NCBI GenBank assembly: GCA_026418415.1 | Contig: JAOABK010000002.1 | Location: forward strand, 62,001 to 126,000 | Direction: 5' to 3' | Length of the DNA: 64,000 bases | From: Pseudomonadota bacterium | GTDB taxonomy: Bacteria > CALINM01 | Part shown: positions 8,028 to 17,615 of the stretch, piece by piece | How the letters are laid out: every line of letters begins with the position of its first letter | Numbering within the stretch: the first letter of the stretch is position 1 | Notes under the pieces: model-generated | Told to the model about the DNA's origin: nothing | Database searches by the model: none | Seen by the model: only the letters and a program-made list of their open reading frames with translations | Position numbers and translations under genes: made by a program

Positions 8028-9314
8028 ATGAAAGTACAGCCTGCTAAATATTTGAAAGGAGAAGTAAAAATACCAGGAGATAAGTCAATAACTCATAGAG
8101 CTATCATTTTTTCATCTCTATCAGATGGAAAATGCAATATAGAAAATATGGGATTAGGTCAAGATAATATAAGTACTATCAATGTGTTTAGAAATATGGG
8201 GGTTAGAATTAATAGAGTAAAGGATAAGTGTGTTGTTGATGGTGTTGGAATACATGGTCTGAAAGAGCCTATTAATATTCTTGATGCAGGTAATTCTGGT
8301 ACAACTATAAGAATTGTAAGTGGGATTTTATCAGCTCAGAGTTTTTTTTCTGTCATAACAGGAGATAAATATTTAGTCAAAAGACCTATGAAAAGAATTG
8401 TAGAACCACTAAGTATGATGGGTGCTTATATAATAGGGCGAGAGAAAAATTCTTTTCCTCCTCTTGCAATTTTAGGAAATAGTAAATTAAAAGGGATAAA
8501 CTATAACCTAACGGTTGCCAGTGCTCAGGTTAAATCTTCTATACTTATGGCTGGTATGTATGCTGATAGTGAAACTACTATTTCTGAACCGGTTAAGTCG
8601 AGAGATCACACCGAAAGGATTATGAAATATCTCAATATCCCGATTAAAGTAGAGGGCACCACTGTTAAAATAGATCCTGTAAATAAAATTCCATCATTTA
8701 ATTTAAAAGTTCCAGGTGATATCTCATCAGCCAGTTTTTTTATTGTTGCAGGAACTTTGTTAAAAGATTCTATGATAACAATAAAGAATGTTTCTCTAAA
8801 TGAGACAAGAACAGGCATAATAGATGTATTACTTAGTATGGGAGCAAATATAAAACTTGAAAACGTTAGAGAGGAATGTGGGGAACCAGTTGGGGACATT
8901 ATAGTTAAGGGGGTAGAATATTTGAAGCCCTTTGAGATTAGAGGTGAAATTATTCCAAGACTGATAGATGAAATCCCTATTCTTTCTATAGCAGGTGCCT
9001 TTGCAGATGGAATTTCTATAATAGATGATGCCCACGAATTGCGAGTTAAAGAGAGTGACAGAATAAAATCTATGTTGGAGGGTCTTAAAATCTTAGGAGT
9101 TAAAGTAGAAGAATTGCCAGCAGGTATGATTATTCATGGAACAAGAAATTTCAAATCAGGAAAAGTTAACACATTTGGTGACCATAGAATAGCGATGTCT
9201 TTTTTTGTTTTTGGTTTATGTTCGAATTTGGGAGTTGAACTTGATGATGTTTCTTCAGTAAAAATTTCATTTCCCGATTTTTTTAATAGAATGGAGAGTT
9301 TAATTAATGCTTGA
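8028..9314 (+). CDS. aroA: 3-phosphoshikimate 1-carboxyvinyltransferase (EPSP synthase)
   Basis: A 428-residue enzyme that joins shikimate-3-phosphate and phosphoenolpyruvate in aromatic amino acid synthesis. Family signatures are GDKSITHRAIIFSSL near the N-terminus, DAGNSGTTIRIVSG around residue 86, DEIPILSIAGAFADG around 316 and ELRVKESDRI around 340 (catalytic Asp and Arg/Lys residues). The start is fixed by the usual short distance from Met to the PGDKS motif. It heads the aroA-cmk-ispH-rpsA-sppA gene string and overlaps cmk by 8 bases. Confidence 0.97.
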   Translation: MKVQPAKYLKGEVKIPGDKSITHRAIIFSSLSDGKCNIENMGLGQDNISTINVFRNMGVRINRVKDKCVVDGVGIHGLKEPINILDAGNSGTTIRIVSGILSAQSFFSVITGDKYLVKRPMKRIVEPLSMMGAYIIGREKNSFPPLAILGNSKLKGINYNLTVASAQVKSSILMAGMYADSETTISEPVKSRDHTERIMKYLNIPIKVEGTTVKIDPVNKIPSFNLKVPGDISSASFFIVAGTLLKDSMITIKNVSLNETRTGIIDVLLSMGANIKLENVREECGEPVGDIIVKGVEYLKPFEIRGEIIPRLIDEIPILSIAGAFADGISIIDDAHELRVKESDRIKSMLEGLKILGVKVEELPAGMIIHGTRNFKSGKVNTFGDHRIAMSFFVFGLCSNLGVELDDVSSVKISFPDFFNRMESLINA

Positions 9315-9990
9315 AGTAGTTACAATAGATGGGCCTTCAGGAAGTGGAAAAAGTACTGTTTCTAAGGCATTAGCCAAAAGGTTGAATTATAGCTACCTTG
9401 ATACAGGTGCAATGTATAGAGCCTTTGCCTTAGAAGTTTTAACTAAAGGATTAGAGAATCACAAAGAGAAGTATATTAATCTTTTGAAAGATTTTTATAT
9501 TGAGTTTTCTTATAACAGCGAACATACACAAAGAGTGATTTGTAATGGCAGAGATGTAACTGATCATATTAGAACTCCAGAAGTTAGTATGTGGGCTTCA
9601 ACAATTTCTAAAGAGAAAGAAGTAAGAGAAAAAATGGGATATTTACAACGCAAGATGGGTGAAAAAGGGAAGTTTGTTGCTGAAGGAAGGGATATGGGAA
9701 CGGTTGTTTTTAAGGATGCTTTTGTCAAGTTTTATCTTTTTGCCTCTCCTGAAGTTAGAGCCATGAGAAGGTATAAAGAGCTTTTGGATAAGAAAATACA
9801 AGTAACCTATGAAGAGGTGCTTGAAGATGTAAAGAAAAGAGATGAACAGGATAGCAATAGAGAATTAGCACCCTTGAAACCAGCTGAAGATGCTATTTTA
9901 ATTGATAGTTCTGAGTTAACAGTGGATGAGGTAGTTGATAAAATGTACTCAATAGTCATGGAGAAAAAAAGGTTATGGAAATATATATAG
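9307..9990 (+). CDS. cmk: Cytidylate kinase
   Basis: A 227-residue kinase that phosphorylates (d)CMP with ATP. The P-loop GPSGSGKSTVSKAL is at residues 8-21, followed by YLDTGAMYRAF (substrate-binding) and EGRDMGTVVF near residue 125. DVKKRDEQDSNRELAPLKPA is the typical lid region. Length is normal for the family. Its start lies inside the end of aroA and its end overlaps ispH by 16 bases. Confidence 0.97.
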   Translation: MLEVVTIDGPSGSGKSTVSKALAKRLNYSYLDTGAMYRAFALEVLTKGLENHKEKYINLLKDFYIEFSYNSEHTQRVICNGRDVTDHIRTPEVSMWASTISKEKEVREKMGYLQRKMGEKGKFVAEGRDMGTVVFKDAFVKFYLFASPEVRAMRRYKELLDKKIQVTYEEVLEDVKKRDEQDSNRELAPLKPAEDAILIDSSELTVDEVVDKMYSIVMEKKRLWKYI

Positions 9991-10817
9991 CACGTTCTGC
10001 TGGTTTTTGTTATGGTGTTAAACGAGCAATAAATTTAGCGAAAAAAACTCTTTCCAAAAGCAAAGAAAATTGTTTTACTTTAGGTCCAATAATACACAAT
10101 CCCTTCGTTGTTGAAGAATTAGAAAAACAGGGGTTAAAGGTTGTTGATTCCGTAAAGGATATTAAAAAGGGTACTCTTGTTATTAGATCCCATGGTATCT
10201 CCAAACAGGAAAAAGAGTATCTCGATAAAATGGGAAGAAAAGTTTCTGTTGTAGATGCAACTTGTCCTTTTGTTGAAAAAGCTCTTGCCATGCTTGAAAT
10301 ATTAAAAAAAGAAGGATATGAAATATTCTATTTAGGAGATAAGAATCATCCAGAAGTAAGGGGTTTGCTAAGTTATATAAATAATCAGGCGGTAGTATTT
10401 GAAAAACCTGAAGACATACCAGAAAAAAAATATAAAAAAGTGGGACTTATCTCTCAAACCACTCAAAAGCCAGAGGTTTTTAAACGTTCTGTTGAAAAAC
10501 TATTACCCCTTTGTGAAGAGCTAAGAGTTTTTAATACGATCTGTAAAACAACAACTATTAGACAAAGAGAGGCAAAAGATTTAGCAAAAAAGGTTGATTT
10601 AATGATAGTATTGGGTGGTAAAATAAGTGCTAATACAAAAAAGCTTGCTGAGATTTGTAGAGAGGAGCTTGAAAAAACCTATCATATTGAGACAGCGAAG
10701 GACTTAAAGAAAAGCTGGTTTAAGGGAGTCAAAAAAGTAGGTATCACTGCAGGTGCATCAACACCAAGGGAACATATAAAAGAAGTAGTAGAATTTTTAA
10801 AAAATCTGGGGGAATAA
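9975..10817 (+). CDS. ispH: 4-hydroxy-3-methylbut-2-enyl diphosphate reductase
   Basis: A 280-residue [4Fe-4S] enzyme, the last step of the MEP isoprenoid pathway, yielding IPP and DMAPP. Three conserved cysteines are visible: AGFCYGVKRAI near the N-terminus, DATCPFVEKA in the middle and NTICKTTTIRQ toward the C-terminus. The conserved ITAGASTP segment is near the end. The gene overlaps cmk by 16 bases and ends 4 bases before rpsA, with a GGGGG Shine-Dalgarno for rpsA inside its last codons. The product feeds quinone and undecaprenol synthesis. Confidence 0.96.
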   Translation: MEIYIARSAGFCYGVKRAINLAKKTLSKSKENCFTLGPIIHNPFVVEELEKQGLKVVDSVKDIKKGTLVIRSHGISKQEKEYLDKMGRKVSVVDATCPFVEKALAMLEILKKEGYEIFYLGDKNHPEVRGLLSYINNQAVVFEKPEDIPEKKYKKVGLISQTTQKPEVFKRSVEKLLPLCEELRVFNTICKTTTIRQREAKDLAKKVDLMIVLGGKISANTKKLAEICREELEKTYHIETAKDLKKSWFKGVKKVGITAGASTPREHIKEVVEFLKNLGE

Positions 10818-10821
10818 AAAA

Positions 10822-12408
10822 ATGGAGAGTTTTGAAGAGTTACTTAAAATGACATCACTCGAAAGCCTTGAAGGAGTTGTAACAGGGCAGATAGTAAGAA
10901 AAAGTAATGATGGAATTTTAGTTGATTTAAAAAGTAAGGCTGAAAAATTTATTTCTCGAGCTGAATTTTTAGAAGATGAATGGAATAGATTGAAAGAGGG
11001 TGATGAAATTCAAGTATTTGTGGAATCAGGAAGGATTTCTTATTCTAAAGGAAGAAAACTTTTGGCCTTGGCAGAAATAAACGAGAGTTTTGATAGAAAT
11101 GAGCCAATTTTAGTAAAACTTATGAAAACAGTAAAAGGTGGTCTATTAGCTGATTATAAGGGAATAGAAATCTTCATACCACATTCTCAGATTGGCAAAG
11201 ATTCTTATAATATGGGCGTTACGATTGAGGTCTTGATTAAAAATATAGAGGATAATGGTAGAAAGATAATTGGATCTATTTCTGAGTATCAAAAGTTATT
11301 AAAAGAAAAGAAAATAGATGAATTTTTCAAAAAGATGAAAGTTGGTGATGTTGTTTCAGGAGTAGTTAAAGGACTAATAGAAAAGGGCATTTTTGTAAAT
11401 GTTGAAGGGTTAGATTGTTTTGTGCCATTCTCAGAGTTGACATACAAAAGGATCAAAAGACCAGATGAAATGTTTAAGGTCGGTGATAGGGTAGAAGCAA
11501 AAATTATAGATTTAAAGCCAGAGGAAGGAAAAGCGACACTTAGTTTGAAAGCCTTAGAGGAGGATCCTTGGCAAAAGTTTTTACGAAACTACAAAGAGAA
11601 TGACAAAGTTAAAGGCATTGTAAGGAGCATGATAGATAAGGGAGTTTTTGTTGAGATAATAGATGGGGTAGATGGGTTTTTACATGTGTCAGAAATATCA
11701 TGGACAGAACGTGTAAATAATCCAAAAAAATACTTTAAGGTTGGTGATCACATTGAGTGCCTCATAAAAAAGATAGATAAAGAGGGAAAAAAAGTCTCTC
11801 TTAGCTTTAGAGAAATGTTGACCAATCCTTGGGAAGATTTTTTGAATGAAAATCCTATTGGGTCAATCTTAAAGGTAAAAATAAAAAAGATTATCGAACC
11901 AGGGATAGTCTTAGAACTTACAAATGATTTAGAAGGTTTTGTACCAAACGAGAACATTAGCTGGAAATATGTTAATGAAACAAAAAAGGGACTTAAAGAG
12001 GGTGATGAAATAAAAGTTAAACTAATGGCAGGTGATGCGGAGAAAAAAAGACTAATCTTTAGCATAAAAGATTTGTCAGAAGATCCATGGGAAAATTTTG
12101 TGGGCACAAAAAAAGTAGGAGATGAGATAGATGGGGTAATAAAAAAGATTATGGACAACGTAATCATTGTTGAAGTTGCTCCTTATATTGAAGGGATTGT
12201 CAAAAAGTCAGAGTTTATTAAAGATAGAAGAGAACAGATACCCTCAGAGGGACAGAATATGACATTCATTATAAAAGAGTTTGATCAAAAAAAGAAAAGG
12301 GTACTATTAAGTTATCTTGATCTTCTGAAAAAAAGAGATGAGGAAGCAATGGAAGAACTAAAGAAAATGAATACTACTAAAGTTACATTAGGGGATTTTT
12401 TTAAATAA
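10822..12408 (+). CDS. rpsA: 30S ribosomal protein S1
   Basis: A 528-residue protein made of six S1 OB-fold repeats (about residues 18-90, 94-160, 173-248, 258-335, 345-420 and 430-505). Repeats 3-5 end with the typical EDPW or NPW linker. S1 recruits mRNA to the 30S subunit. This matters here because several operon-leading genes appear leaderless, and S1 is generally not needed for leaderless initiation. Repeats 1 and 2 are the divergent, ribosome-binding type. It sits between ispH and sppA as in many Desulfobacterota and Nitrospirota-like genomes. Confidence 0.95.
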   Translation: MESFEELLKMTSLESLEGVVTGQIVRKSNDGILVDLKSKAEKFISRAEFLEDEWNRLKEGDEIQVFVESGRISYSKGRKLLALAEINESFDRNEPILVKLMKTVKGGLLADYKGIEIFIPHSQIGKDSYNMGVTIEVLIKNIEDNGRKIIGSISEYQKLLKEKKIDEFFKKMKVGDVVSGVVKGLIEKGIFVNVEGLDCFVPFSELTYKRIKRPDEMFKVGDRVEAKIIDLKPEEGKATLSLKALEEDPWQKFLRNYKENDKVKGIVRSMIDKGVFVEIIDGVDGFLHVSEISWTERVNNPKKYFKVGDHIECLIKKIDKEGKKVSLSFREMLTNPWEDFLNENPIGSILKVKIKKIIEPGIVLELTNDLEGFVPNENISWKYVNETKKGLKEGDEIKVKLMAGDAEKKRLIFSIKDLSEDPWENFVGTKKVGDEIDGVIKKIMDNVIIVEVAPYIEGIVKKSEFIKDRREQIPSEGQNMTFIIKEFDQKKKRVLLSYLDLLKKRDEEAMEELKKMNTTKVTLGDFFK

Positions 12409-12420
12409 TAGGAAAGTATT

Positions 12421-13320
12421 ATGAGTAAAAAAAGGATTTTTTTTGCACTCTTTACTATTTTTGTATTGCTGATTTTATTTCTTACCATTCTTTATTATTT
12501 CGAAGATCCTGATAGAGGACTTGTAATGGGTGATTCTATTGGAGTTGTTGAAATAACAGGTGTTATTAAAGATGGCAAGGAAGAACTTAGGCAATTATAT
12601 GATTTTGGTAAAAACAATAAAGTGAAAGCAATAATAATAAGAATTGATACTCCGGGAGGTGCAGTTGGTCCATCTCAAGAGATTTATAATGAGATATTGA
12701 AAATAAAAAAGAAAAAGCCCGTTATAGCCTCAATTGGAACAATTGGAGCTTCTGGGGGTTATTATATAGCGAGTGGTGCTAGTAAAATTGTTGCAAATCC
12801 AGGAAGTATTACGGGTAGTATTGGTGTTATTATGCAATTTATGAGTTTTGAAAGTCTTCTTGGAAAGGTTGGCATTAAAGGAAATGTAATTAAAAGTGGT
12901 GAGTATAAAGACACAGGGTCTCCATTTAGGGATATGACGAAGGAAGAAAAGGTATTGATGCAAGGCCTTCTTGATGATGTTCATAATCAATTTATTGATG
13001 CTGTCAGTAATGGTAGGAATCTAAACAGGAAGGAAGTTGAGAAAATTGCAGATGGTAGAATAATTACAGGAAAGCAAGCAAAAGATCTAAAGCTTGTTGA
13101 TGAATTAGGCAATTTCAATGATGCAGTAGAGATTGCAAAAAAACTATCAGGTATTCAAGGAGAGCCTAAACTAATTTTTGGAAGAAAAAAGAAGAGTATG
13201 CTTTTTGACTTATTAAGTGATTTTTCCGAAAATGATGCAAAAAGCCAGTTTTATCTTCTTCTTTCTGATTTAAGAATACCAAAGTATTTACTACCGATTT
13301 ATAAATATTTTGAAAATTGA
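12421..13320 (+). CDS. sppA: Signal peptide peptidase SppA (short form)
   Basis: A 299-residue membrane-anchored serine protease of the S49 family with one N-terminal TM segment (about residues 6-26). IDTPGGAVGPSQEI holds the oxyanion-hole region, TIGASGGYYIASGA carries the nucleophilic Ser, and SGEYKDTGSPF carries the general-base Lys. The length fits the single-domain form that assembles as an octamer, rather than the double-length E. coli enzyme. It degrades cleaved signal peptides in the cytoplasmic membrane. AGGAAAG before the ATG acts as ribosome binding site. Confidence 0.93.
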   Translation: MSKKRIFFALFTIFVLLILFLTILYYFEDPDRGLVMGDSIGVVEITGVIKDGKEELRQLYDFGKNNKVKAIIIRIDTPGGAVGPSQEIYNEILKIKKKKPVIASIGTIGASGGYYIASGASKIVANPGSITGSIGVIMQFMSFESLLGKVGIKGNVIKSGEYKDTGSPFRDMTKEEKVLMQGLLDDVHNQFIDAVSNGRNLNRKEVEKIADGRIITGKQAKDLKLVDELGNFNDAVEIAKKLSGIQGEPKLIFGRKKKSMLFDLLSDFSENDAKSQFYLLLSDLRIPKYLLPIYKYFEN

Positions 13321-13325
13321 GTTAT

Positions 13326-13799
13326 ATGTTAATTGGTGTAGTTTCAGATACCCATCTTAGAGGTAATGACAACCGCTTCTATATTCTTGTAGAAAAGTTT
13401 TTTAAAAACTGTTCATATATTTTACATGCAGGGGATATTACAGATACTAAAATTTTTGAAGGTATAGATAAGGAAATTATCGCTGTTAAAGGGAATATGG
13501 ATTTTGGACAAGATTTACCATTGAAGAGAGTTATAGAAATTGAAAATGTTAGATTAGGGTTAATACATGGCTATGGAGAACCTCGTGGAATTGAGATGAG
13601 AGTTATAAAGGAATTTGAGAAAAATCCAGTTGATTGCATAGTCTTTGGTCATACACATATGTATTATATTGGGGAAATTGGAGGCATAAAATTATTTAAT
13701 CCTGGCTCTCCTTTTGATAGCAGGTATGGTTGTAGGAAGAGCGTTGGTTTTATAGAAGTAAATGGGAAAGAAATAAATTTAAGAATTGAGGAGATTTAA
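13326..13799 (+). CDS. YfcE/MJ0936-type metallophosphoesterase
   Basis: A 157-residue calcineurin-like phosphoesterase. Metal-binding motifs are GVVSDTHLRGND (D-x-H), LHAGDITDT (GD), VKGNMDFG (GN-x-D), LIHGYGEPRG (H-G) and FGHTHMYYIG (G-H-T-H). Small members of this family hydrolyse phosphodiesters such as bis-pNPP, and the physiological substrate is usually unknown. ATG 13326 is preferred to the in-frame TTG 13317 because the conserved first beta strand begins right after it. It follows sppA by 5 bases and ends one base before the HIT gene ATG. Confidence 0.88.
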   Translation: MLIGVVSDTHLRGNDNRFYILVEKFFKNCSYILHAGDITDTKIFEGIDKEIIAVKGNMDFGQDLPLKRVIEIENVRLGLIHGYGEPRGIEMRVIKEFEKNPVDCIVFGHTHMYYIGEIGGIKLFNPGSPFDSRYGCRKSVGFIEVNGKEINLRIEEI

Positions 13800-13800
13800 A

Positions 13801-14304
13801 ATGGTTAAAAATATATATGCACCATGGCGTAAAGATTTTATAGAGAAAAAAGAACCGAAGGAAGAGGGATGTATCTTTTGTAATAGAAGTAAACTTGAAC
13901 CAAGTTTAGACAGTCTTGTGGTTTTTAAGGATCACTATAGCTTTGTTGTTTTAAATAAATACCCCTACAACAATGGTCATATAATGGTTGCCCCCTATAA
14001 ACATACTGATAATCTTAGTGATTTAACTAAAGAAGAGTATACAGAGATTATGAAAAATATAATTTTAGGCGTAGAAGTCATTAAAGAGGCATATAATCCT
14101 CAAGGATTTAATATTGGTATGAATTTAGGATCAATTGCAGGGGCTGGTGTTGTAGATCATTTACATTGGCATATAGTTCCAAGGTGGGGAGGGGATACAA
14201 ATTTTATGCCTGTGATTTCTGGTACAAAAGTTTTACACGAAATTTTAACAGAGACTTTTGAGAGAATCTATCCAATATTTGAAAAAATAAAAAAATTATC
14301 TTGA
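13801..14304 (+). CDS. HIT family nucleotide hydrolase/phosphorylase
   Basis: A 167-residue HIT-fold protein. The histidine triad is HLHWHIVPRW near residue 118, and the N-terminus carries the APWR...EEGCIFC element typical of Ap4A-active bacterial HIT proteins, with two Cys that may bind zinc. NKYPYNNGHIMVAPYKH is the usual core. It probably cleaves dinucleoside polyphosphates such as Ap4A. ATG 13801 is supported by the upstream GAGGAG; the TTG at 13786 would abut the preceding gene without a ribosome binding site. Confidence 0.9.
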   Translation: MVKNIYAPWRKDFIEKKEPKEEGCIFCNRSKLEPSLDSLVVFKDHYSFVVLNKYPYNNGHIMVAPYKHTDNLSDLTKEEYTEIMKNIILGVEVIKEAYNPQGFNIGMNLGSIAGAGVVDHLHWHIVPRWGGDTNFMPVISGTKVLHEILTETFERIYPIFEKIKKLS

Positions 14305-14334
14305 ACCTATAAATAATTTATCTTTTTGATTGTT

Positions 14335-16851
14335 ATGGAAAGGCTCGAAGAAAAAATAACCCCAATGATGCAACAGTACCTTTCTATTAAAGAGAGGTAT
14401 AAAGATGCTTTTCTTTTCTTTAGAGTAGGTGATTTTTACGAGCTCTTTTATGATGACGCTATTAAGGCTTCATCAATATTAAACATTGCTTTGACAAGTA
14501 GGAACAAAGGAGAGAAAGATTCTGTTCCTCTTTGTGGTGTGCCCTATCATTCTGTAGATTTTTATTTAAATAAGCTTATACAAGCAGGATATAAGATAGT
14601 TTTGTGTGATCAGGTCGAAGACCCAAAGACTGCAAAGGGTGTGGTTAAACGAGAAGTGGTAAAAGTAATAACTCCAGGGACTGTAATTGATCTTGATATA
14701 TTGGACCCTAAAAAAAATAATTTCATAGCAGCAGTTTATTTTGAAGAGAATATTATTCATGTAGCCTTTGCAGATGCATCGTGTAGTAAAGTTCAATATT
14801 ATTTTACTAACAACTTAAAGAGAGATCTTTTTGAAAGATTTAACATTAGTGAACTAATTGTTTGTGATAAAGATAGAGAAAAAATACTCAATGGCAATTA
14901 TGAGATATCTTTTTTAGTAAGTGTAGTTGAATCAAAGGATTTTGTATGTTTTATAAAAGAGAATATAAAAAATTATGCTTTACCGTTATTAGAATATTAT
15001 TTAAAAGATGTTGCATTAATAAAATCTGTCAATTTTGAAGGCGCCCAAGAGTTTATTTTGAAAAAATACATGTTTATAGATGAAAATGCCCAAAGAGATT
15101 TGGAGATTTTTCAACCAATTTTAGATACAAAAAATCAATTTACACTTCTATCTGTTATGGACAACACAATAACACCTATGGGGGGTCGGCTATTAAGAAA
15201 TTACCTTGCCTTTCCTCTCATTAATATTGATGAAATAAATGAGAGATTGGATTTAGTTGAAGCCCTAATAAGAAAATCCTATCTTATTGATCCTCTGAAG
15301 CAGATATTAAAGAAAATTTCAGATTTAGAAAGAATTTTGACAAATTTAGAATCCTACAATCCCCTTCCTCGAAACCTAATTGGTTTAGTAAATAGTTTAA
15401 AACAAGCTAAAGAAATTAATTTAATAATAAAAGAGATACCTGAGTTTAAAGATAGTTTTCAAACTCCAGATCTATCTCACGTGACCTCAACTATCGAGAA
15501 TGCAATTGTTGAAAATCCACCGACAAATATTAGAGATGGTGGTGTAATTAAAGATGGATTTTCAAAGGAGTTAGATGAATTAAGGGAAATATTGAAAAGC
15601 GGGACAAAGTTCATAATTGAATATGAGAAAAAAGAAAGGGATAAAACAGGTATAGCCTCTTTAAAAGTAAGGTTTAATAAAGTATTTGGATATTATATTG
15701 AGGTTACTAAGTCAAATTTAAGCAACGTTCCAGATTATTACCAGAGGAAACAAACGCTTGTTAATGCAGAAAGATTTATAACAGAGGAATTAAAAGAGTT
15801 AGAGGATAAAGTTTTATCTGCATCAGAAAAGTCAAAGCAGTTAGAAATCCATATATTCTCTGAACTCATAAAGGAGGTTTTGAAATACAAAGAAGATATT
15901 AAAAGAACTTCAGATTTGATAGCAAAGCTTGATGTTATAATTAACTTTGCTAATAACGCTATTAGCTATAATTACGTAAGGCCACATTTTAGTTTAGATG
16001 GTAACTTTAAAGTGAATGAAGGAAGACATCCCTTTGTGGAAAGAGCAATAGATAACTTTGTTCCTAACGATACAATGTTAGATAAAAATAATAATATTAT
16101 GCTTATAACTGGTCCTAATATGGCTGGTAAATCAACATACATGAGGCAGGTTGCATTAATTTCAATAATGGCACAAACCGGAGCCTTTGTTCCAGCTAAG
16201 TATGCTCAATTACCTATTATCGAACAAATTTTTACGCGAATTGGGACATCTGATTTTTTGGCTTCAGGTAAGAGTACTTTTATGGTAGAGATGTTAGAGA
16301 CAGCGAGGATTTTAAAGGAATCAAATGAGAGAAGTCTTGTAATTCTTGATGAAGTGGGTAGAGGTACAAGTACTTACGATGGTATGGCTATTGCTTGGTC
16401 AGTACTTGAATATCTTGCTATGTATGAAAAAAAGCCATATGTACTATTTTCAACGCATTATCATGAATTAACCGAGCTTTCCTTGACATTTAAGAATATT
16501 AAAAATTATAATGTTTCTGTAAGAGAGTGGAAAGGAGAAATAGTTTTTTTACATAAGTTACAGGAAGGTGTAGCTAATAGAAGTTATGGAATTCATGTTG
16601 CAAAATTAGCTGGACTGCCAGAGTCAGTAATACAAAGGGCGCAAAAAATATTAGAAGAATTAGAAGAAGAGCTTGTTAAAGATCCAAATAGAAGAAAAAG
16701 TATGAAAAAAGAAGATAAAATTCAACTTTCTCTCTTTTCACCCCTTGAGAAAAAGGTTTTTGATGAAATTAAAGAGAGCGATTTAAACAATATGACTCCA
16801 CTCATGGCTTTTGATTTATTGAGAAAACTAAAAGGTATGATAGAGGATTGA
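14335..16851 (+). CDS. mutS: DNA mismatch repair protein MutS
   Basis: An 838-residue mismatch-recognition ATPase. The N-terminal mismatch-binding domain includes FFRVGDFYELFYDDA (the F-x-E element that wedges into mismatches). The ATPase core has Walker A GPNMAGKSTYMRQ near residue 605, Walker B with DEVGRGTSTYDG near 678, and the FSTHYHEL switch near 710. ATG 14335 is taken as the start; an in-frame TTG at 14326 has no better support. No mutL lies in the window. The stop overlaps the nitroreductase ATG (TGATG). Confidence 0.97.
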   Translation: MERLEEKITPMMQQYLSIKERYKDAFLFFRVGDFYELFYDDAIKASSILNIALTSRNKGEKDSVPLCGVPYHSVDFYLNKLIQAGYKIVLCDQVEDPKTAKGVVKREVVKVITPGTVIDLDILDPKKNNFIAAVYFEENIIHVAFADASCSKVQYYFTNNLKRDLFERFNISELIVCDKDREKILNGNYEISFLVSVVESKDFVCFIKENIKNYALPLLEYYLKDVALIKSVNFEGAQEFILKKYMFIDENAQRDLEIFQPILDTKNQFTLLSVMDNTITPMGGRLLRNYLAFPLINIDEINERLDLVEALIRKSYLIDPLKQILKKISDLERILTNLESYNPLPRNLIGLVNSLKQAKEINLIIKEIPEFKDSFQTPDLSHVTSTIENAIVENPPTNIRDGGVIKDGFSKELDELREILKSGTKFIIEYEKKERDKTGIASLKVRFNKVFGYYIEVTKSNLSNVPDYYQRKQTLVNAERFITEELKELEDKVLSASEKSKQLEIHIFSELIKEVLKYKEDIKRTSDLIAKLDVIINFANNAISYNYVRPHFSLDGNFKVNEGRHPFVERAIDNFVPNDTMLDKNNNIMLITGPNMAGKSTYMRQVALISIMAQTGAFVPAKYAQLPIIEQIFTRIGTSDFLASGKSTFMVEMLETARILKESNERSLVILDEVGRGTSTYDGMAIAWSVLEYLAMYEKKPYVLFSTHYHELTELSLTFKNIKNYNVSVREWKGEIVFLHKLQEGVANRSYGIHVAKLAGLPESVIQRAQKILEELEEELVKDPNRRKSMKKEDKIQLSLFSPLEKKVFDEIKESDLNNMTPLMAFDLLRKLKGMIED

Positions 16852-17615
16852 TGAAGTTAATTTATAAGTTATTAAAATTATTGTTGAACCAAAGAGCAGT
16901 AAAAGAAGATAACGAGACATTAAATATAATTTTAAACAGAAAAAGTTGTAGGAGATTTTCAAAAAAAAAAGTAAGTAAAGAAATTTTAGAGAAAATTCTT
17001 TTAGCAGGTGCAAGTACTCCCTCTACTGTTAATCTTCAAACTTGGAGTTTCTTTCCCTTTGACTATGATGAATGGTACCAAAAGTTTGGTAATCCCATAC
17101 CTTTTGGTGCACAGGCTGCAATTATTGTATGTGCTGATTTAAAAAGGCTTGAGGTAATTGATCCTGTTTTTAAAAAATTTCCATATTGTTTTTATACCTT
17201 AGCAGTTATGAATGCATCTCTATCGGCAATGAATATGACATTAGCAATAGAGGGATTTGGTCTTAAATCGATTATGTTGTCTCAAACTGGCAGGACGGGC
17301 TTCATGGACTATGAATATATTAAGGAAAAATTATCCTTACCTTCTCTTGTCTTTCCATTAACCACTATAGCTTTTGGTTTTCCTGAAAACGAATTATTAT
17401 TTTCTCCACCTAAATTGGATAAAGAGGTTATAATACATAGAGATGGTAAATATACATTAAGGGAAGAAGAAACTATAGCATGGTTAAAAGATATGGATTT
17501 TGCATGTAATCTTGCTGAAGGGGAGAAGATAACTGAAAAATTTAAAAACTATCTGAAGATGTTGCCAAAAGCCGAGGAGGAACTGGCTAATGCCTTTAAA
17601 AAAATATCAGATTAG
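16851..17615 (+). CDS. Nitroreductase-family FMN protein
   Basis: A 254-residue protein. RKSCRRFSKKKVSKEILEKI near residue 30 is the FMN-phosphate-binding start of the nitroreductase fold, AGASTPSTVNLQTW the second binding segment, and GFGLKSIMLSQTG the dimer-interface region. About 25 extra N-terminal residues and a C-terminal helical tail (EEELANAFKKISD) are longer than minimal nitroreductases. It would transfer electrons from NAD(P)H to nitro compounds, quinones or an unknown substrate. Start ATG 16851 overlaps the mutS stop, and the end overlaps the amidase gene by 26 bases. Confidence 0.85.
   Translation: MKLIYKLLKLLLNQRAVKEDNETLNIILNRKSCRRFSKKKVSKEILEKILLAGASTPSTVNLQTWSFFPFDYDEWYQKFGNPIPFGAQAAIIVCADLKRLEVIDPVFKKFPYCFYTLAVMNASLSAMNMTLAIEGFGLKSIMLSQTGRTGFMDYEYIKEKLSLPSLVFPLTTIAFGFPENELLFSPPKLDKEVIIHRDGKYTLREEETIAWLKDMDFACNLAEGEKITEKFKNYLKMLPKAEEELANAFKKISD

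Noticed and set aside
13317-13328. TTG 13317 as start of the phosphodiesterase gene
   Set aside because: It lies within the sppA stop with no ribosome binding site; ATG 13326 begins exactly at the conserved first strand.
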